A model generated the notes under the pieces. The model worked only from the letters and a program-made list of their open reading frames with translations. It was not told the DNA's origin and did no database searches. From an uncultured Acetatifactor sp. (GTDB lineage Bacteria > Bacillota > Clostridia > Lachnospirales > Lachnospiraceae): a stretch of DNA of 64,000 bases. Below are positions 35,051-44,095 of the stretch, in pieces (the first letter of the stretch is position 1; each line of letters begins with the position of its first letter). The stretch is from NCBI GenBank assembly GCA_934436435.1, contig CAKSAN010000003.1, positions 186,001 through 250,000 of the forward strand, in the 5' to 3' direction. Made by a program: the position numbers and the translations under genes.

Positions 35051-35368
35051 ATGAAACCAAGATCCGCACAAAGTATGCAATTATATAAAATGCTCATGGC
35101 CCGGGGGTATCCGGAGTCCTTCTGTGATCTGGTGACGAAGAACCTGAACACAGACTTTACAGCCAATCGCATGATTGGTTATCTGTATCACTATTCGGAT
35201 CTGCCGCCGGAGGAGATTGCGGATGAGATGCTGGCGATCTTAAGCGACAGGAACCGGATCATGCAGAAGAAAGAAATGGAGAGCAACAATGCCCGTTGGA
35301 ATCATATTCTAATGCAGGGATTTGAGGAGGATGGAGATGACGAAATGGAAGATCCGACAGATCTTTGA
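35051..35368 (+). CDS. Small conserved hypothetical protein
   Basis: A 105-residue protein starting at the ATG at 35051 (GGGAGAA upstream; an in-frame ATG 33 bases earlier is possible). It is alpha-helical and basic at the start, with a conserved-looking core RGYPESFCDLVTKNLNTDF, SDLPPEEIADEMLAIL and RIMQKKEMESNNARW, and an acidic tail. No known domain was recognised. It overlaps the next small gene by 32 bases, and an HD hydrolase follows, which suggests a three-gene unit of unknown role. Confidence 0.7.
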   Translation: MKPRSAQSMQLYKMLMARGYPESFCDLVTKNLNTDFTANRMIGYLYHYSDLPPEEIADEMLAILSDRNRIMQKKEMESNNARWNHILMQGFEEDGDDEMEDPTDL

Positions 35369-35528
35369 CGGAGACTATGGATGCGAGGATAGACTCCCCG
35401 GGGAAGGTCCGAAAGTATCGGTAACGCTGACAGATGAATCCGGGGTTGAAAAATATGTCTCGGTAGAGGATAATTGGCTCAGGGAACGGGGATTGACCGA
35501 AGGCTCCCCGTGGCCGGAAGAGAGGTAA
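35337..35528 (+). CDS. Small hypothetical protein
   Basis: A 63-residue protein that starts inside the end of the previous gene; the ATG at 35337 has GAGGAGG six bases upstream, better than the ATG at 35331. The sequence (WKIRQIFDGDYGCEDRLPGE, then VSVTLTDESGVEKYVSVED) looks like a small beta-rich fold. No family was recognised. The next gene begins 4 bases after its stop, which supports real translation. Confidence 0.6.
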   Translation: MTKWKIRQIFDGDYGCEDRLPGEGPKVSVTLTDESGVEKYVSVEDNWLRERGLTEGSPWPEER

Positions 35529-35532
35529 GAGA

Positions 35533-36132
35533 ATGGAACACATTACAAGAGAAGAAGCATTTACTTTGTTAAAAAAATACAATCAGGATCCGTTTCATAT
35601 CCAGCATGCCCTGACCGTGGAGGCAGTCATGAAATGGTATGCGAAGGAACTGGGCTACGGAGAGGATGCGGAATACTGGGGCATCGTAGGACTGCTGCAT
35701 GATATTGATTTTGAATTATATCCCGAGGAGCATTGCCTGAAAGCTCCCGAAATGCTGCGGGAAGCAGGCGTGGGAGAAGATATTATTCACGGCGTGGTAT
35801 CCCATGGCTATGGCATTACGGTGGGCTGCGGTGTGACCCTGGATGTGGCACCGGAACATGAGATGGAGAAGGTACTGTTCGCAGCAGACGAACTGACCGG
35901 TCTGATCTGGGCAGCAGCACTGATGCGTCCCTCTAAGAGCGCAAAGGATATGGAATTGAAATCGCTGAAGAAGAAATACAAGAGCAAGGGCTTTGCCGCC
36001 GGATGCTCCCGTGAAGTCATCGAACGCGGTGCAGAACAGCTGGGCTGGGATCTGGAGAAGCTGCTGACCATGACATTGCAGGCCATGGCGGATACCGAGG
36101 ATGAGATCAAAGCCGGAATGGAACAGGCATAA
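35533..36132 (+). CDS. HD-domain phosphohydrolase
   Basis: A 199-residue protein of the HD superfamily. The metal-binding pattern is present: an N-terminal histidine (HIQHALTVEAVMKWY), the HD pair in GLLHDIDFEL, and later histidines in IIHGVVSHGYG with a final aspartate in AADELTGLIW. Such proteins hydrolyse nucleotides or phosphodiesters; the substrate is unknown. It is co-directional with and close to two small genes upstream. In the 225 bases after it only a 16-codon frame at 36199-36249 with a good AGGAGGG site is seen. Confidence 0.88.
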   Translation: MEHITREEAFTLLKKYNQDPFHIQHALTVEAVMKWYAKELGYGEDAEYWGIVGLLHDIDFELYPEEHCLKAPEMLREAGVGEDIIHGVVSHGYGITVGCGVTLDVAPEHEMEKVLFAADELTGLIWAAALMRPSKSAKDMELKSLKKKYKSKGFAAGCSREVIERGAEQLGWDLEKLLTMTLQAMADTEDEIKAGMEQA

Positions 36133-36357
36133 CAAAGCGGTGCCACAGGGGGATCATTTAGGCATCCGCAGGCACTTTTGCAGGAGGGAACGCATACAAT
36201 GGAAAAGGGACCGCATATCGCAGAAACGGTCATTTGTCCAAACCGGTGAATGCCGGCAGGCTTCAGGAAATGCTTTTTACCGTTTTAGGTTGCTATTGTG
36301 AAGCTTTCCGCTTATAATGAAGATTTGTAACAGCGTAATTCTGAATTGAGGTTTTCA

Positions 36358-37128
36358 ATGAATATAGAAGTAGACGGATATAATATATGCGTAAAAATAA
36401 CAGGCACCGGTGAAAAAAACGTGGTGATCCTGCAAGGCTGGGGCACCGATCTGGGAGTGTATGACTCTGTAGCGGGTGCCATCGACGGCAGTAAATACCG
36501 TGTGATCCAGTTTGATTTTCCCGGCTTCGGTGGCAGTGATGAACCGAGGGAAGCCTGGGATGTGGACGGATTTGCGGACTTTTTCTGCAAATTCATGGAA
36601 GTCATGCAGGTAAAACAGGCAACGTTGATCGGCCATTCCTATGGCGGCCGTGTGATCATCAAGCTGGCAGCCAGAGAGAGCCTGCCCTTTGAGATCACGA
36701 ACATCATTCTGATCGACAGTGCCGGCATCCTGCCAAAGAGATCTGCGGCGCAGAAATGGAAGATCCGCAAGTATAAGATGTTAAAAAAAGTCCTGAACAT
36801 GAAGCTGGTCTATGCCATGTTCCCGGAAGTGATCGACGACTGGAGAAGCAGACAGGGTTCTGCGGATTACCGCAATGCGACACCCATGATGCGTCAGTGC
36901 ATGGTGAAGGCGGTAAATGAGGATCTGACGGAGCTGCTTCCGAAGATCCGGCAGGAGGTACTGCTTATCTGGGGCGATAAGGACACCGCAACTCCCATCG
37001 GAGATGCACATATCATGGAAGAGAAGATTCCGAACTGTGGACTGGCAGTGCTCCCGGGAACCGGACATTTCTCTTTCCTGGAGAAACCGGCACAGTTCCG
37101 TGGAATTATGGAGGCTTATCTGAAATGA
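36358..37128 (+). CDS. Alpha/beta hydrolase
   Basis: A 256-residue alpha/beta hydrolase fold enzyme. The start is placed at the ATG at 36358, behind TTGAGG; an in-frame TTG 12 bases earlier is less likely. Catalytic residues: oxyanion strand VVILQGWGTD, nucleophile elbow GHSYGGR (Ser near 96), acid WGDKDTATP and histidine GTGHFSFLEKP. The last 4 bases overlap the start of murF (ATGA), so translation is coupled. The same hydrolase-murF-ddl arrangement suggests a role in processing or recycling cell wall precursors, which is inference. Confidence 0.9.
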   Translation: MNIEVDGYNICVKITGTGEKNVVILQGWGTDLGVYDSVAGAIDGSKYRVIQFDFPGFGGSDEPREAWDVDGFADFFCKFMEVMQVKQATLIGHSYGGRVIIKLAARESLPFEITNIILIDSAGILPKRSAAQKWKIRKYKMLKKVLNMKLVYAMFPEVIDDWRSRQGSADYRNATPMMRQCMVKAVNEDLTELLPKIRQEVLLIWGDKDTATPIGDAHIMEEKIPNCGLAVLPGTGHFSFLEKPAQFRGIMEAYLK

Positions 37129-38702
37129 TTATACGTGCACTTGTGGCAATTGCGCTGGCCGTTCCCGCGTACTTTTATACGATGCGTTACAATATGCATA
37201 TGTTTCAGCTGAACGGCTATAAGAATAAAGAACATCTCTTGTGGCTTAAGAAAAATGCAAGACTCCAGTGGATCCTGTATTTCGGGCTGGTGCTGGGGGC
37301 AGTGACCTGTGCATTCCCGTATCTGGCTCTGGAGATCTTTGAGTATCCGGTACTGCTTCTGATTTTCGTGGTATACCGTGCCATGAAGCGGATGAACACG
37401 AAGAAAAAACTGGTATATACCGCCCGCGTGAAACGTATGATCACCACAGAGCTGATCCTTACGGCGGCAGTATTGGCACTTACCTGGATCTTCGGAGGAA
37501 CGAAACGGATCCCGGGTCTGTGTCTGATGCTGGTATCGGTGCATTTCTTCCTGAATATCGTGGCGAATGTGATCAACCATCCCATCGAGGCAGGTATCAA
37601 TCAGCATTATATCAACGATGCCAAGAGAAAGCTTAAGAGCGTACCCGGACTCACCATCATCGGTGTCACCGGAAGCTATGGCAAGACCAGTGTAAAGTTC
37701 TATTTGCAGACCTTGTTACAGGAAAAATACAATGTGCTGGTGACTCCGGAGAGTTTCAACACTCCTATGGGCGTTGTGCGGACCATCCGCGGCTCCTTAA
37801 AGCCCACCACGGAGATCTTCGTCTGTGAGATGGGTGCCCGTCATGTGGGCGACATCAAGGAGATCTGCGATATGGTGCATCCCGACCACGGTGTGATCAC
37901 CTCCATAGGACCGCAGCATTTAGAGACCTTTTTCAACATGGAAAATATACAGAAGACGAAGTTCGAGCTGGCGGACGCGCTGCCGGAAGGCGGTATGCTG
38001 TTCTTAAACGGAGACAACGATTATGTGAAGCAGCAGGCGGCTTCTCCTTCTTATGATAAGAGTCCGGAAAAGATTTTCTATTATTCCGAGACGGAAGGGG
38101 CAGGATACTGTGCCAAAGATGTGAAGGTATCCCAGCTGGGCACGGAATTCACCGTAGTGACGCCGGAAGGTGAGAGCGAGCAATTCCAGATGCGTCTCAT
38201 CGGTGCCCACAATGTCATCAATGTGGTGGGAGCCATTGCAGTAGCCCACAGAATGGGCATGACTTTGAAGGAACTGCGGATCCCGGTACGCCGGATCGAA
38301 CCGGTGCCTCATAGAATGCAGATGCGGGAACACGGTCTGGTGACCATTATTGATGATGCATACAATTCCAACCCCGTAGGTTCCAAAGCGGCGGTAGAGA
38401 CGCTGGCTATGTTTGACGGCTTAAGGATCCTGATCACACCCGGCATGGTGGAACTGGGAGACAAGGAAGCGGAATACAACCGCAAATTCGGTGGCTACGC
38501 GGCAGACTGCTGCGATTACATTCTGCTGGTGGGCAGACGACACACCGCTCCCATCAGAGAAGGCGTGCTGGAGAAGGGCTTCCCGGAGGAAAAATGCCAG
38601 GTATTTGACAAGCTGGAAGAAGCCGTGTCCTATGCCTATGCCATCAAGGGGCAGGGGCATAAATATATTTTGTTAGAGAATGATTTACCTGATAATTATT
38701 AG
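37125..38702 (+). CDS. murF: MurF-like ligase with N-terminal membrane region
   Basis: A 525-residue protein. The first 140 residues contain about four hydrophobic segments, an extension not found in standard MurF. The Mur ligase core then begins with the ATP loop GVTGSYGKTSVKF (about residues 183-195), MGARHVGDIKEICDMVHPD and the central block GAHNVINVVGAIAVAHRMG. The C-terminal domain has IIDDAYNSNPVGSKAAVE and LITPGMVELGDKE, typical of MurF, which adds D-Ala-D-Ala to UDP-MurNAc-tripeptide. A ddl gene follows, matching the pathway. The membrane extension suggests a membrane-tethered or specialised copy. Confidence 0.85.
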   Translation: MIIRALVAIALAVPAYFYTMRYNMHMFQLNGYKNKEHLLWLKKNARLQWILYFGLVLGAVTCAFPYLALEIFEYPVLLLIFVVYRAMKRMNTKKKLVYTARVKRMITTELILTAAVLALTWIFGGTKRIPGLCLMLVSVHFFLNIVANVINHPIEAGINQHYINDAKRKLKSVPGLTIIGVTGSYGKTSVKFYLQTLLQEKYNVLVTPESFNTPMGVVRTIRGSLKPTTEIFVCEMGARHVGDIKEICDMVHPDHGVITSIGPQHLETFFNMENIQKTKFELADALPEGGMLFLNGDNDYVKQQAASPSYDKSPEKIFYYSETEGAGYCAKDVKVSQLGTEFTVVTPEGESEQFQMRLIGAHNVINVVGAIAVAHRMGMTLKELRIPVRRIEPVPHRMQMREHGLVTIIDDAYNSNPVGSKAAVETLAMFDGLRILITPGMVELGDKEAEYNRKFGGYAADCCDYILLVGRRHTAPIREGVLEKGFPEEKCQVFDKLEEAVSYAYAIKGQGHKYILLENDLPDNY

Positions 38703-38850
38703 ACTATTCAGAGTCGGATAGATCCATTACAATGTTCGTCGAATGCTTGCATTCGTAAGAACATGTAATTGGATTTATACGACGAGTAAACGAATTGAGC
38801 AAAAGGAAAGCCTCGAAGAGGCGATTTTGTGAAATTCGTTCTGAATAGTC
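38702..38850 (+). repeat. 149-nt structured element, three-way junction, between murF and ddl
   Basis: An outer stem of 11 perfect pairs, GACTATTCAGA at 38702-38712 with TCTGAATAGTC at 38840-38850, encloses two hairpins. The first (38721-38776) pairs ATCCA-TTAC-TGTTC with GAACA-GTAA-TGGAT and is topped by GAATGC-TT-GCATTC. The second (38789-38840) pairs AACGAATT with AATTCGTT, CAAAA with TTTTG and GCCTC with GAGGC. There is no T run and no coding potential. It may be a structured RNA, a processing site or a small mobile repeat. Confidence 0.75.
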
Positions 38851-38889
38851 GTAGTCATGCAAATCAGGAAATTCTAGGAGGAAAAATAG

Positions 38890-40071
38890 ATGAAGACAAG
38901 AGTAGCAATGTTGTTTGGCGGCAAGAGCGTGGAGCACGAAGTATCCGTGATCTCCGGCATTCAGGCTGTCATGAACATGGACACGGATAAATACGAAGTG
39001 ATCCCGGTCTATATGACCAAGCGCAATGAAATGTATATCGGCGAGGAGATCGGCAAGATCGAATCCTACAAAAATATCGAAGAACTGCTGAAAAAGTCCC
39101 AGAGAGTCATCATGACCAACGAAGACGGCAAGGTATTTCTGACTCCGTTCCCGGTGAAGATGTTCGGCGGTAAGAAAGCAGTAGAGATCGACGTGGCATT
39201 TCCGGTAGTCCACGGTACCAACGTGGAGGACGGTGCTTTCCAGGGATATCTTAAGACCATGGGCATTCCCTTCGTGGGCTGCGATGTGACCGCATCCGCC
39301 ATCGGTATGGACAAATATATTATGAAAGCCGTATTAAAAGAATGTGATGTACCGGTACTGGATGCACAGCTGTACACGCTGGCAGATTATGCGGAGATGG
39401 AGACTTTGTTAGATAAAGTGGAAAAAGGACTGGGCTACCCCGTGATCGTAAAGCCCGTCAACTTAGGCTCCAGTGTAGGCATCAGCGTGGCAAAGAACCG
39501 TGTGGAACTGACCCATTCCGTAGACGATGCTTTCAAGTATGCTACCAAGGTACTGGTGGAGCATGCCATCACGAACCTGCGGGAGATCAACTGCTCCGTG
39601 CTGGGTGACGAGAACGAAGCCATTGCTTCCGAATGCGAAGAACCCCTGCATACCAAGGACATTTTAAGCTATGAGGACAAATACGTCAGCAATGCCAAGG
39701 GCAGCGGCTCCAAGGGCATGGCCAGCGTATCCCGCAAGATTCCCGCAGAACTTACTCCCGAGAAGAGAGAAGAGGTGCGGGAGCTGGCAGTCAGATCCTT
39801 CAAGGCTCTGGGCTGTAACGGGGTATCACGTATCGACTTTATGATCGATGAGGACAATGGCAAGCTGTATTTTAACGAGATCAACACCATCCCCGGATCT
39901 CTGGCCTTCTATCTGTGGGAGCCGATAGGTGTTCCCTATAAGGAACTTCTGGACCGGATGATCGGGCTGGCGTTAAAGAGAGCCCGGACCGAAGAGAGAC
40001 TGACCTTTACCTTTGACACCAATATCCTGAATTCCGCAAGCTTTGGAGGTACCAAGGGCAGTAAATTATAA
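38890..40071 (+). CDS. ddl: D-alanine--D-alanine ligase
   Basis: A 393-residue ATP-grasp ligase making the D-Ala-D-Ala dipeptide used by MurF. N-terminal domain: VAMLFGGKSVEHEVSVISG (residues 4-22) and VVHGTNVEDGAFQGYLKTMG. ATP-grasp core: VIVKPVNLGSSVGISV, and the metal site RIDFMIDEDN with FNEINTIPGSLAFYLWE. The C-terminus after residue 360 is a charged extension. The ribosome binding site (TAGGAGG) is strong. It lies after the 149-nt structured element that separates it from murF, so the two may be in one transcript but regulated differently. Confidence 0.95.
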   Translation: MKTRVAMLFGGKSVEHEVSVISGIQAVMNMDTDKYEVIPVYMTKRNEMYIGEEIGKIESYKNIEELLKKSQRVIMTNEDGKVFLTPFPVKMFGGKKAVEIDVAFPVVHGTNVEDGAFQGYLKTMGIPFVGCDVTASAIGMDKYIMKAVLKECDVPVLDAQLYTLADYAEMETLLDKVEKGLGYPVIVKPVNLGSSVGISVAKNRVELTHSVDDAFKYATKVLVEHAITNLREINCSVLGDENEAIASECEEPLHTKDILSYEDKYVSNAKGSGSKGMASVSRKIPAELTPEKREEVRELAVRSFKALGCNGVSRIDFMIDEDNGKLYFNEINTIPGSLAFYLWEPIGVPYKELLDRMIGLALKRARTEERLTFTFDTNILNSASFGGTKGSKL

Positions 40072-40139
40072 TCGTCAGATGGTTGGAAGGGGCTTTGGTT
40101 ATTGCCCAAAGCGGATTTTATGATTATTTAATATATTTT

Positions 40140-40166
40140 TTAGCACTCACCTCTTGCGAGTGCTAA
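40140..40166 (+). promoter_or_regulatory. CIRCE element (HrcA operator)
   Basis: TTAGCACTC at 40140-40148, exactly 9 bases, GAGTGCTAA at 40158-40166: a perfect CIRCE palindrome. A TATAAT follows at 40180-40185. HrcA would repress this promoter until heat or protein stress. Confidence 0.95.
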
Positions 40167-40247
40167 AAAACAGTGATAGTATAATTCATGTAAAAGGAAC
40201 AGGCGACTGCAATAGCAGACAATTGTTTGAAAAGAGATGCTAAGGAG

Positions 40248-40280
40248 TCAGCCGCGCAGGTAACTGTGTGGCTGATTTTT
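40248..40280 (+). terminator. Intrinsic terminator inside the dnaJ-like leader
   Basis: A 12-base-pair stem (40248-40259 with 40264-40275, TCAGCC/GGCTGA at the base, two G-T pairs), GTAA loop, then TTTTT. It lies between the CIRCE promoter and the start codon 53 bases further on, so it would cut transcripts to about 90 nt unless bypassed. Confidence 0.65.
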
Positions 40281-40332
40281 CTATGAAAAGTCTTGGTTGT
40301 GTGGCTCACCGGTTGGGCAGAATGGAGGGAAT

Positions 40333-41352
40333 ATGACGAAGACAACGAAAAGAGATTATTATGAGGTACTGGGTGTCAGCAAAACAGCGGATGCCGCAGC
40401 AATAAAGAAGGCCTATCGTAAGCTGGCAAAAAAATACCATCCGGATACTAATGCCGGAGACCCGGTGGCGGAGGAAAAACTGAAGGAAGTCAACGAAGCC
40501 TACGATGTGCTGGGGGATGAAAAAAAGAAAAAACTGTATGATACTTATGGATTTGCCGCTTTCCAGGAGGGATTTAACGAAGAGGCCGCCAGACAGTATC
40601 AGGAGCAGACAAGGAACGGAGGCTTCCATTACAGTGGAGGTACCGACGGTTTCGGAGGCTTTGGCAACGGTACGTTCCACTACAGCACCGGAGGAAGCGG
40701 CTTCGGCACGGGCTCCTTTGACGGCTTCGGAGGAGACGAGGATATTTTTGACAATCTGTTCGGACAGTATTTCAAAGGACAGAAGGGCGCCGGACGGGGC
40801 GGTCGGGCAAACTACCGCAGTAAAGGTCAGGATGTGGAATCCGGCATCACCATCAGCTTTGATGAGGCCATGCATGGCTGCGACAAGACCTTTACCTTAA
40901 GAGATCCCGCCACAGGCAAATCCGAATCCGTACAGGTACACATTCCGGCCGGCATTGACACCGGCAAGAGTATCCGTCTGAAAGGCAAGGGCGGTGAAGG
41001 AATGTCCGGCGGCGAGAGCGGCGATCTGTATCTGAAGGTGACGGTACAGGAGAAGCCCGGCTGGGAGCGCAGGGGACAGGATCTGTATACCACGGTCAAT
41101 ATCCCTTATACCACCGCAGCACTGGGCGGAGAGATCCGTGTGCCCACACTGTACGGAGATGTCATGTGCAAAGTAAAGGAAGGTACTCAGTCCGGCAGCA
41201 AGATCCGTCTGAAAGGCAAGGGTGTGGTCTCCATGAAGGATAAAAACGTCCACGGCGACCAGTACGTCGTAATCCAGATTCAGGTGCCTAAGAATCTGAC
41301 CCCTGCAGCAAAAGAAAAATTACAGGAATACAAGAAGGTCAGTGGATTTTGA
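40333..41352 (+). CDS. DnaJ-family co-chaperone lacking the zinc finger (CbpA type)
   Basis: A 339-residue J protein; the ATG at 40333 follows GGAGGG. The J domain is complete ([19 protein letters not shown], catalytic HPD in [10 protein letters not shown], about residues 8-70). A glycine/phenylalanine-rich stretch follows (about 95-140), then the C-terminal substrate-binding domains ([35 protein letters not shown]). The CxxCxGxG zinc centre of true DnaJ is absent, so this is a type B protein such as CbpA. J proteins stimulate DnaK ATPase and deliver unfolded substrates. It is alone, away from hrcA-grpE-dnaK, yet under its own CIRCE site. Confidence 0.92.
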   Translation: MTKTTKRDYYEVLGVSKTADAAAIKKAYRKLAKKYHPDTNAGDPVAEEKLKEVNEAYDVLGDEKKKKLYDTYGFAAFQEGFNEEAARQYQEQTRNGGFHYSGGTDGFGGFGNGTFHYSTGGSGFGTGSFDGFGGDEDIFDNLFGQYFKGQKGAGRGGRANYRSKGQDVESGITISFDEAMHGCDKTFTLRDPATGKSESVQVHIPAGIDTGKSIRLKGKGGEGMSGGESGDLYLKVTVQEKPGWERRGQDLYTTVNIPYTTAALGGEIRVPTLYGDVMCKVKEGTQSGSKIRLKGKGVVSMKDKNVHGDQYVVIQIQVPKNLTPAAKEKLQEYKKVSGF

Positions 41353-41374
41353 TCCACTGGCCTTTTATTTTTTT
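41335..41374 (+). terminator. Terminator overlapping the 3' end of the dnaJ-like gene
   Basis: A 13-base-pair stem (41335-41347 with 41352-41364) with a TTTG loop that includes the stop codon, then a T-rich run. Confidence 0.9.
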
Positions 41375-41491
41375 GATAAATGATAAAATTTTTCATTAAA
41401 CGAAAAAAGCTGGAAATAGGAAAAACAGGTGCTTATAATATTCATTCATAAATAGAATAAACCAAAGAATTCTCACAGGAGGAAATGAATT

Positions 41492-41794
41492 ATGTTGAAA
41501 TGTTTAAAAAAGATTGATAAAGCAAAAACGGGTATTTTCGCAGCAGGCGTTCTCTTCGGAACCGCCGGCATCAAGATCCTTTCCAGTAAGGATGCGAAGA
41601 AGCTGTACACCAACTGCACCGCAGCTGTTCTGCGCGCAAAAGAGTGCGTAATGAAGACTGCTACCACCATTCAGGAGAATGCAGAGGACATCTATGCAGA
41701 AGCACAGCAGATCAACGAGGAGAGAGCAGCACAGGCAGCTCAGGAGTTCGACGGCGAGGCAGAGGTAGTAGAGACCGCAGCAGACGCTGAATAA
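41492..41794 (+). CDS. DUF6110-type small membrane-associated protein
   Basis: A 100-residue protein. Residues 13-30 (GIFAAGVLFGTAGIKIL) form one hydrophobic helix; the rest is a charged amphipathic helix (KLYTNCTAAVLRAKECVMKT, then an alanine- and glutamate-rich tail). It resembles the DUF6110 group that sits beside heavy-metal P-type ATPases in Clostridia. It has an AGGAGG ribosome binding site and a TATAAT-type -10 at 41434-41439. A terminator separates it from the ATPase gene, so it may be made in excess. It may assist or chaperone the transporter, which is inference. Confidence 0.75.
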   Translation: MLKCLKKIDKAKTGIFAAGVLFGTAGIKILSSKDAKKLYTNCTAAVLRAKECVMKTATTIQENAEDIYAEAQQINEERAAQAAQEFDGEAEVVETAADAE

Positions 41795-41813
41795 TTACAA
41801 CACAGAATAGACG

Positions 41814-41845
41814 ACACCTGCATGCTAAGGCATCGCAGGTGTTTT
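41814..41845 (+). terminator. Terminator/attenuator before the P-type ATPase gene
   Basis: ACACCTGC at 41814-41821 pairs with GCAGGTGT at 41835-41842, with an inner ATGC/GCAT pairing and TTTT after the stem. It would reduce read-through into the ATPase gene. Confidence 0.75.
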
Positions 41846-41865
41846 CATGAAAGCAGGCATAAAAT

Positions 41866-43953
41866 ATGAAATTTGTGATCAAACATGAGATAAAGGGGAG
41901 ACTCAGAATTCACATTTTACAAAGCCGCATGAGCTTTGCACAGGCAGACACTCTGCAATACTATCTGGACGGTCAGGATAATATCGTCAGTGCCAAAATC
42001 CAGGAGCGCACCCAGGATGTTACGGTAGTGTATACTGGCTCCAGAGAGGACATTTTGAAGACACTGGAGAGATTCACCTACCAGACTACGGAAGTACCGG
42101 AGAGTTATCTGACCAATTCCGGCAGAGAGATGAATCGGGAGTACAGGGATCAGCTGATCAACAGAGTGGTGATGCACTACGGCATCCGGCTGTTTTTGCC
42201 CATGGATATCCGTTCCGTGATCACCACCGTGAAATCCTTTAAATATCTCTGGAATGGAATGAAGACACTGGCAAAGGGCAGGATCGAAGTGCCGGTACTG
42301 GATGCCACCGCCATCGGCGTATCCGTACTGCGGGGAGATTACAGCACCGCAAGTTCCGTCATGTTCCTGCTGGGAATCGGTGAGATTCTGGAGGAGTGGA
42401 CGCATAAGAAGTCCGTCGGTGATCTGGCCAGAAGCATGTCCCTAAACATTGACAAGGTATGGGTTATGAGTGGCGGTCAGGAGATTCTGGTACCCTCCAC
42501 TGATATTAAATCCGGGGATCTGGTAAGAATCCACATGGGCAATGTGATCCCCTTCGATGGCACGGTGACCGATGGAGAAGGTATGGTGAACCAGGCTTCT
42601 CTCACCGGAGAATCCGTTCCCGTGAGAAAGGTCATGGGTGGAACCGTCTATGCCGGAACTGTGGTAGAAGAAGGCGAACTGACCATCTGCGTCAAGGAGA
42701 CCGGCGGTTCCAGCAAATACGAAAAGATTATGACCATGATCGAGGAATCCGAGAAGCTGAAATCTTCTCTGGAGGGCAAGGCAGAGCATCTGGCAGACAA
42801 GCTGGTACCTTATACCTTCCTTGGTACCGGTCTGGTCTGGCTGTTTACGAGGAACGTGACCAAGGCTTTATCCGTGCTGATGGTGGATTTTTCCTGCGCA
42901 CTGAAGCTGTCCATGCCGCTGGCGGTACTGTCTGCGATCCGCGAGGCGAGTACCTACGAGATCACAGTGAAGGGCGGTAAATACTTAGAGGCTATGGCGG
43001 ATGCCACCACCATCGTATTTGATAAGACCGGAACTCTGACCAAGGCACAGCCTACGGTGGCGGATGTGGTATCTTTCAACGGACAGCCCGAGGACGAACT
43101 GCTTCGGATTGCAGCCTGTCTGGAGGAACATTTCCCTCATTCCATGGCCAAGGCAGTGGTACATGAGGCAGCCCGCAAGGGGCTGGTACATGAAGAATTG
43201 CACACGAAAGTAGAATATATCGTAGCACACGGTATTTCTTCTACCCTGGAAGGCAAGAAAATCATCATTGGAAGCTACCACTTCGTATTCGAGGATGAGC
43301 AGGCGCAGATCCCGGCGGACAAGCAGGAATTGTTTGATCGTCTGCCCGAGGAATACTCCCGCCTGTATATGGCTATCGACGGTAAGCTGGCAGCGGTGAT
43401 CTGCATCGAGGATCCCCTGAGAGAAGAGGCTCCCGAGGTCATCCGGCAGTTAAAGGGTCTGGGCATCAGCAAAGTCGTTATGATGACGGGCGACAGCGAC
43501 CGTATTGCAAAGTCCATCGCAGACATCGTCGGTGTGGATGAGTATTATTCCGAGGTACTGCCGGAGGACAAGGCAAAGTTCGTGGAACAGGAGAAGCAGG
43601 CCGGACACAAGGTCATCATGATCGGCGACGGTATTAATGACTCACCCGCACTGTCATCGGCAGACGTAGGTATTGCTATCAGCGACGGCGCACAGATCGC
43701 CAGAGAGATCGCGGACGTGACCATTGGTGCGGACAATCTGCATGAGGTGGCTACCCTGAAGGAACTGAGCAATGCCCTGATGGCGCGGATCCATAAAAAT
43801 TACCGCATGATCGTAGGCATCAATACAGGACTGATCGTTCTGGGTGTGGCAGGTATGATCCCGCCCACCACTTCCGCTCTGCTGCACAATACCTCCACTC
43901 TGTGGATCAGCACCAAGAGCATGAAGAATCTTCTGGACAAAGAAGAGATATAA
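41866..43953 (+). CDS. Heavy-metal-type P-type ATPase
   Basis: A 695-residue P1B-like ATPase. The first 70 residues are an HMA-like fold without the CxxC metal pair. The actuator motif LTGESVPV is near residue 247, the phosphorylation motif FDKTGTLTKAQ near 384-394, an ATP-domain HP in EEHFPHSMAK, and the hinge MIGDGINDSPALSSADVG near 590. The transmembrane metal-site motif, usually CPC or CPH, reads FSCALKLSMPLAV here (about 341-353), so ion selectivity differs from Cu or Zn pumps; manganese or iron export is possible but unproved. Followed by a strong terminator. Confidence 0.9.
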   Translation: MKFVIKHEIKGRLRIHILQSRMSFAQADTLQYYLDGQDNIVSAKIQERTQDVTVVYTGSREDILKTLERFTYQTTEVPESYLTNSGREMNREYRDQLINRVVMHYGIRLFLPMDIRSVITTVKSFKYLWNGMKTLAKGRIEVPVLDATAIGVSVLRGDYSTASSVMFLLGIGEILEEWTHKKSVGDLARSMSLNIDKVWVMSGGQEILVPSTDIKSGDLVRIHMGNVIPFDGTVTDGEGMVNQASLTGESVPVRKVMGGTVYAGTVVEEGELTICVKETGGSSKYEKIMTMIEESEKLKSSLEGKAEHLADKLVPYTFLGTGLVWLFTRNVTKALSVLMVDFSCALKLSMPLAVLSAIREASTYEITVKGGKYLEAMADATTIVFDKTGTLTKAQPTVADVVSFNGQPEDELLRIAACLEEHFPHSMAKAVVHEAARKGLVHEELHTKVEYIVAHGISSTLEGKKIIIGSYHFVFEDEQAQIPADKQELFDRLPEEYSRLYMAIDGKLAAVICIEDPLREEAPEVIRQLKGLGISKVVMMTGDSDRIAKSIADIVGVDEYYSEVLPEDKAKFVEQEKQAGHKVIMIGDGINDSPALSSADVGIAISDGAQIAREIADVTIGADNLHEVATLKELSNALMARIHKNYRMIVGINTGLIVLGVAGMIPPTTSALLHNTSTLWISTKSMKNLLDKEEI

Positions 43954-43967
43954 AGTGAAAGTGTATG

Positions 43968-44022
43968 GGCCATTGTAAGGGGGAAGCGATATCCCCTTGC
44001 AGTGGCCTGCGTTTTGTTTTAT
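43968..44022 (+). terminator. Strong terminator after the P-type ATPase gene
   Basis: A 15-base-pair stem with two G-T pairs (43968-43982 with 43993-44007; GGCC and AAGGGG blocks) followed by a T-rich run. Confidence 0.9.
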
Positions 44023-44095
44023 AGTAAGTTTGGACTAACCACAAAGTGTAATACAATTCGGTGAGAATGTACGGTACTTTTGTAGGAATTATATG

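Noticed and set aside
40092..40119. Weak hairpin after ddl as terminator
   Set aside because: Only seven pairs and a broken T run; too weak to list as a feature.
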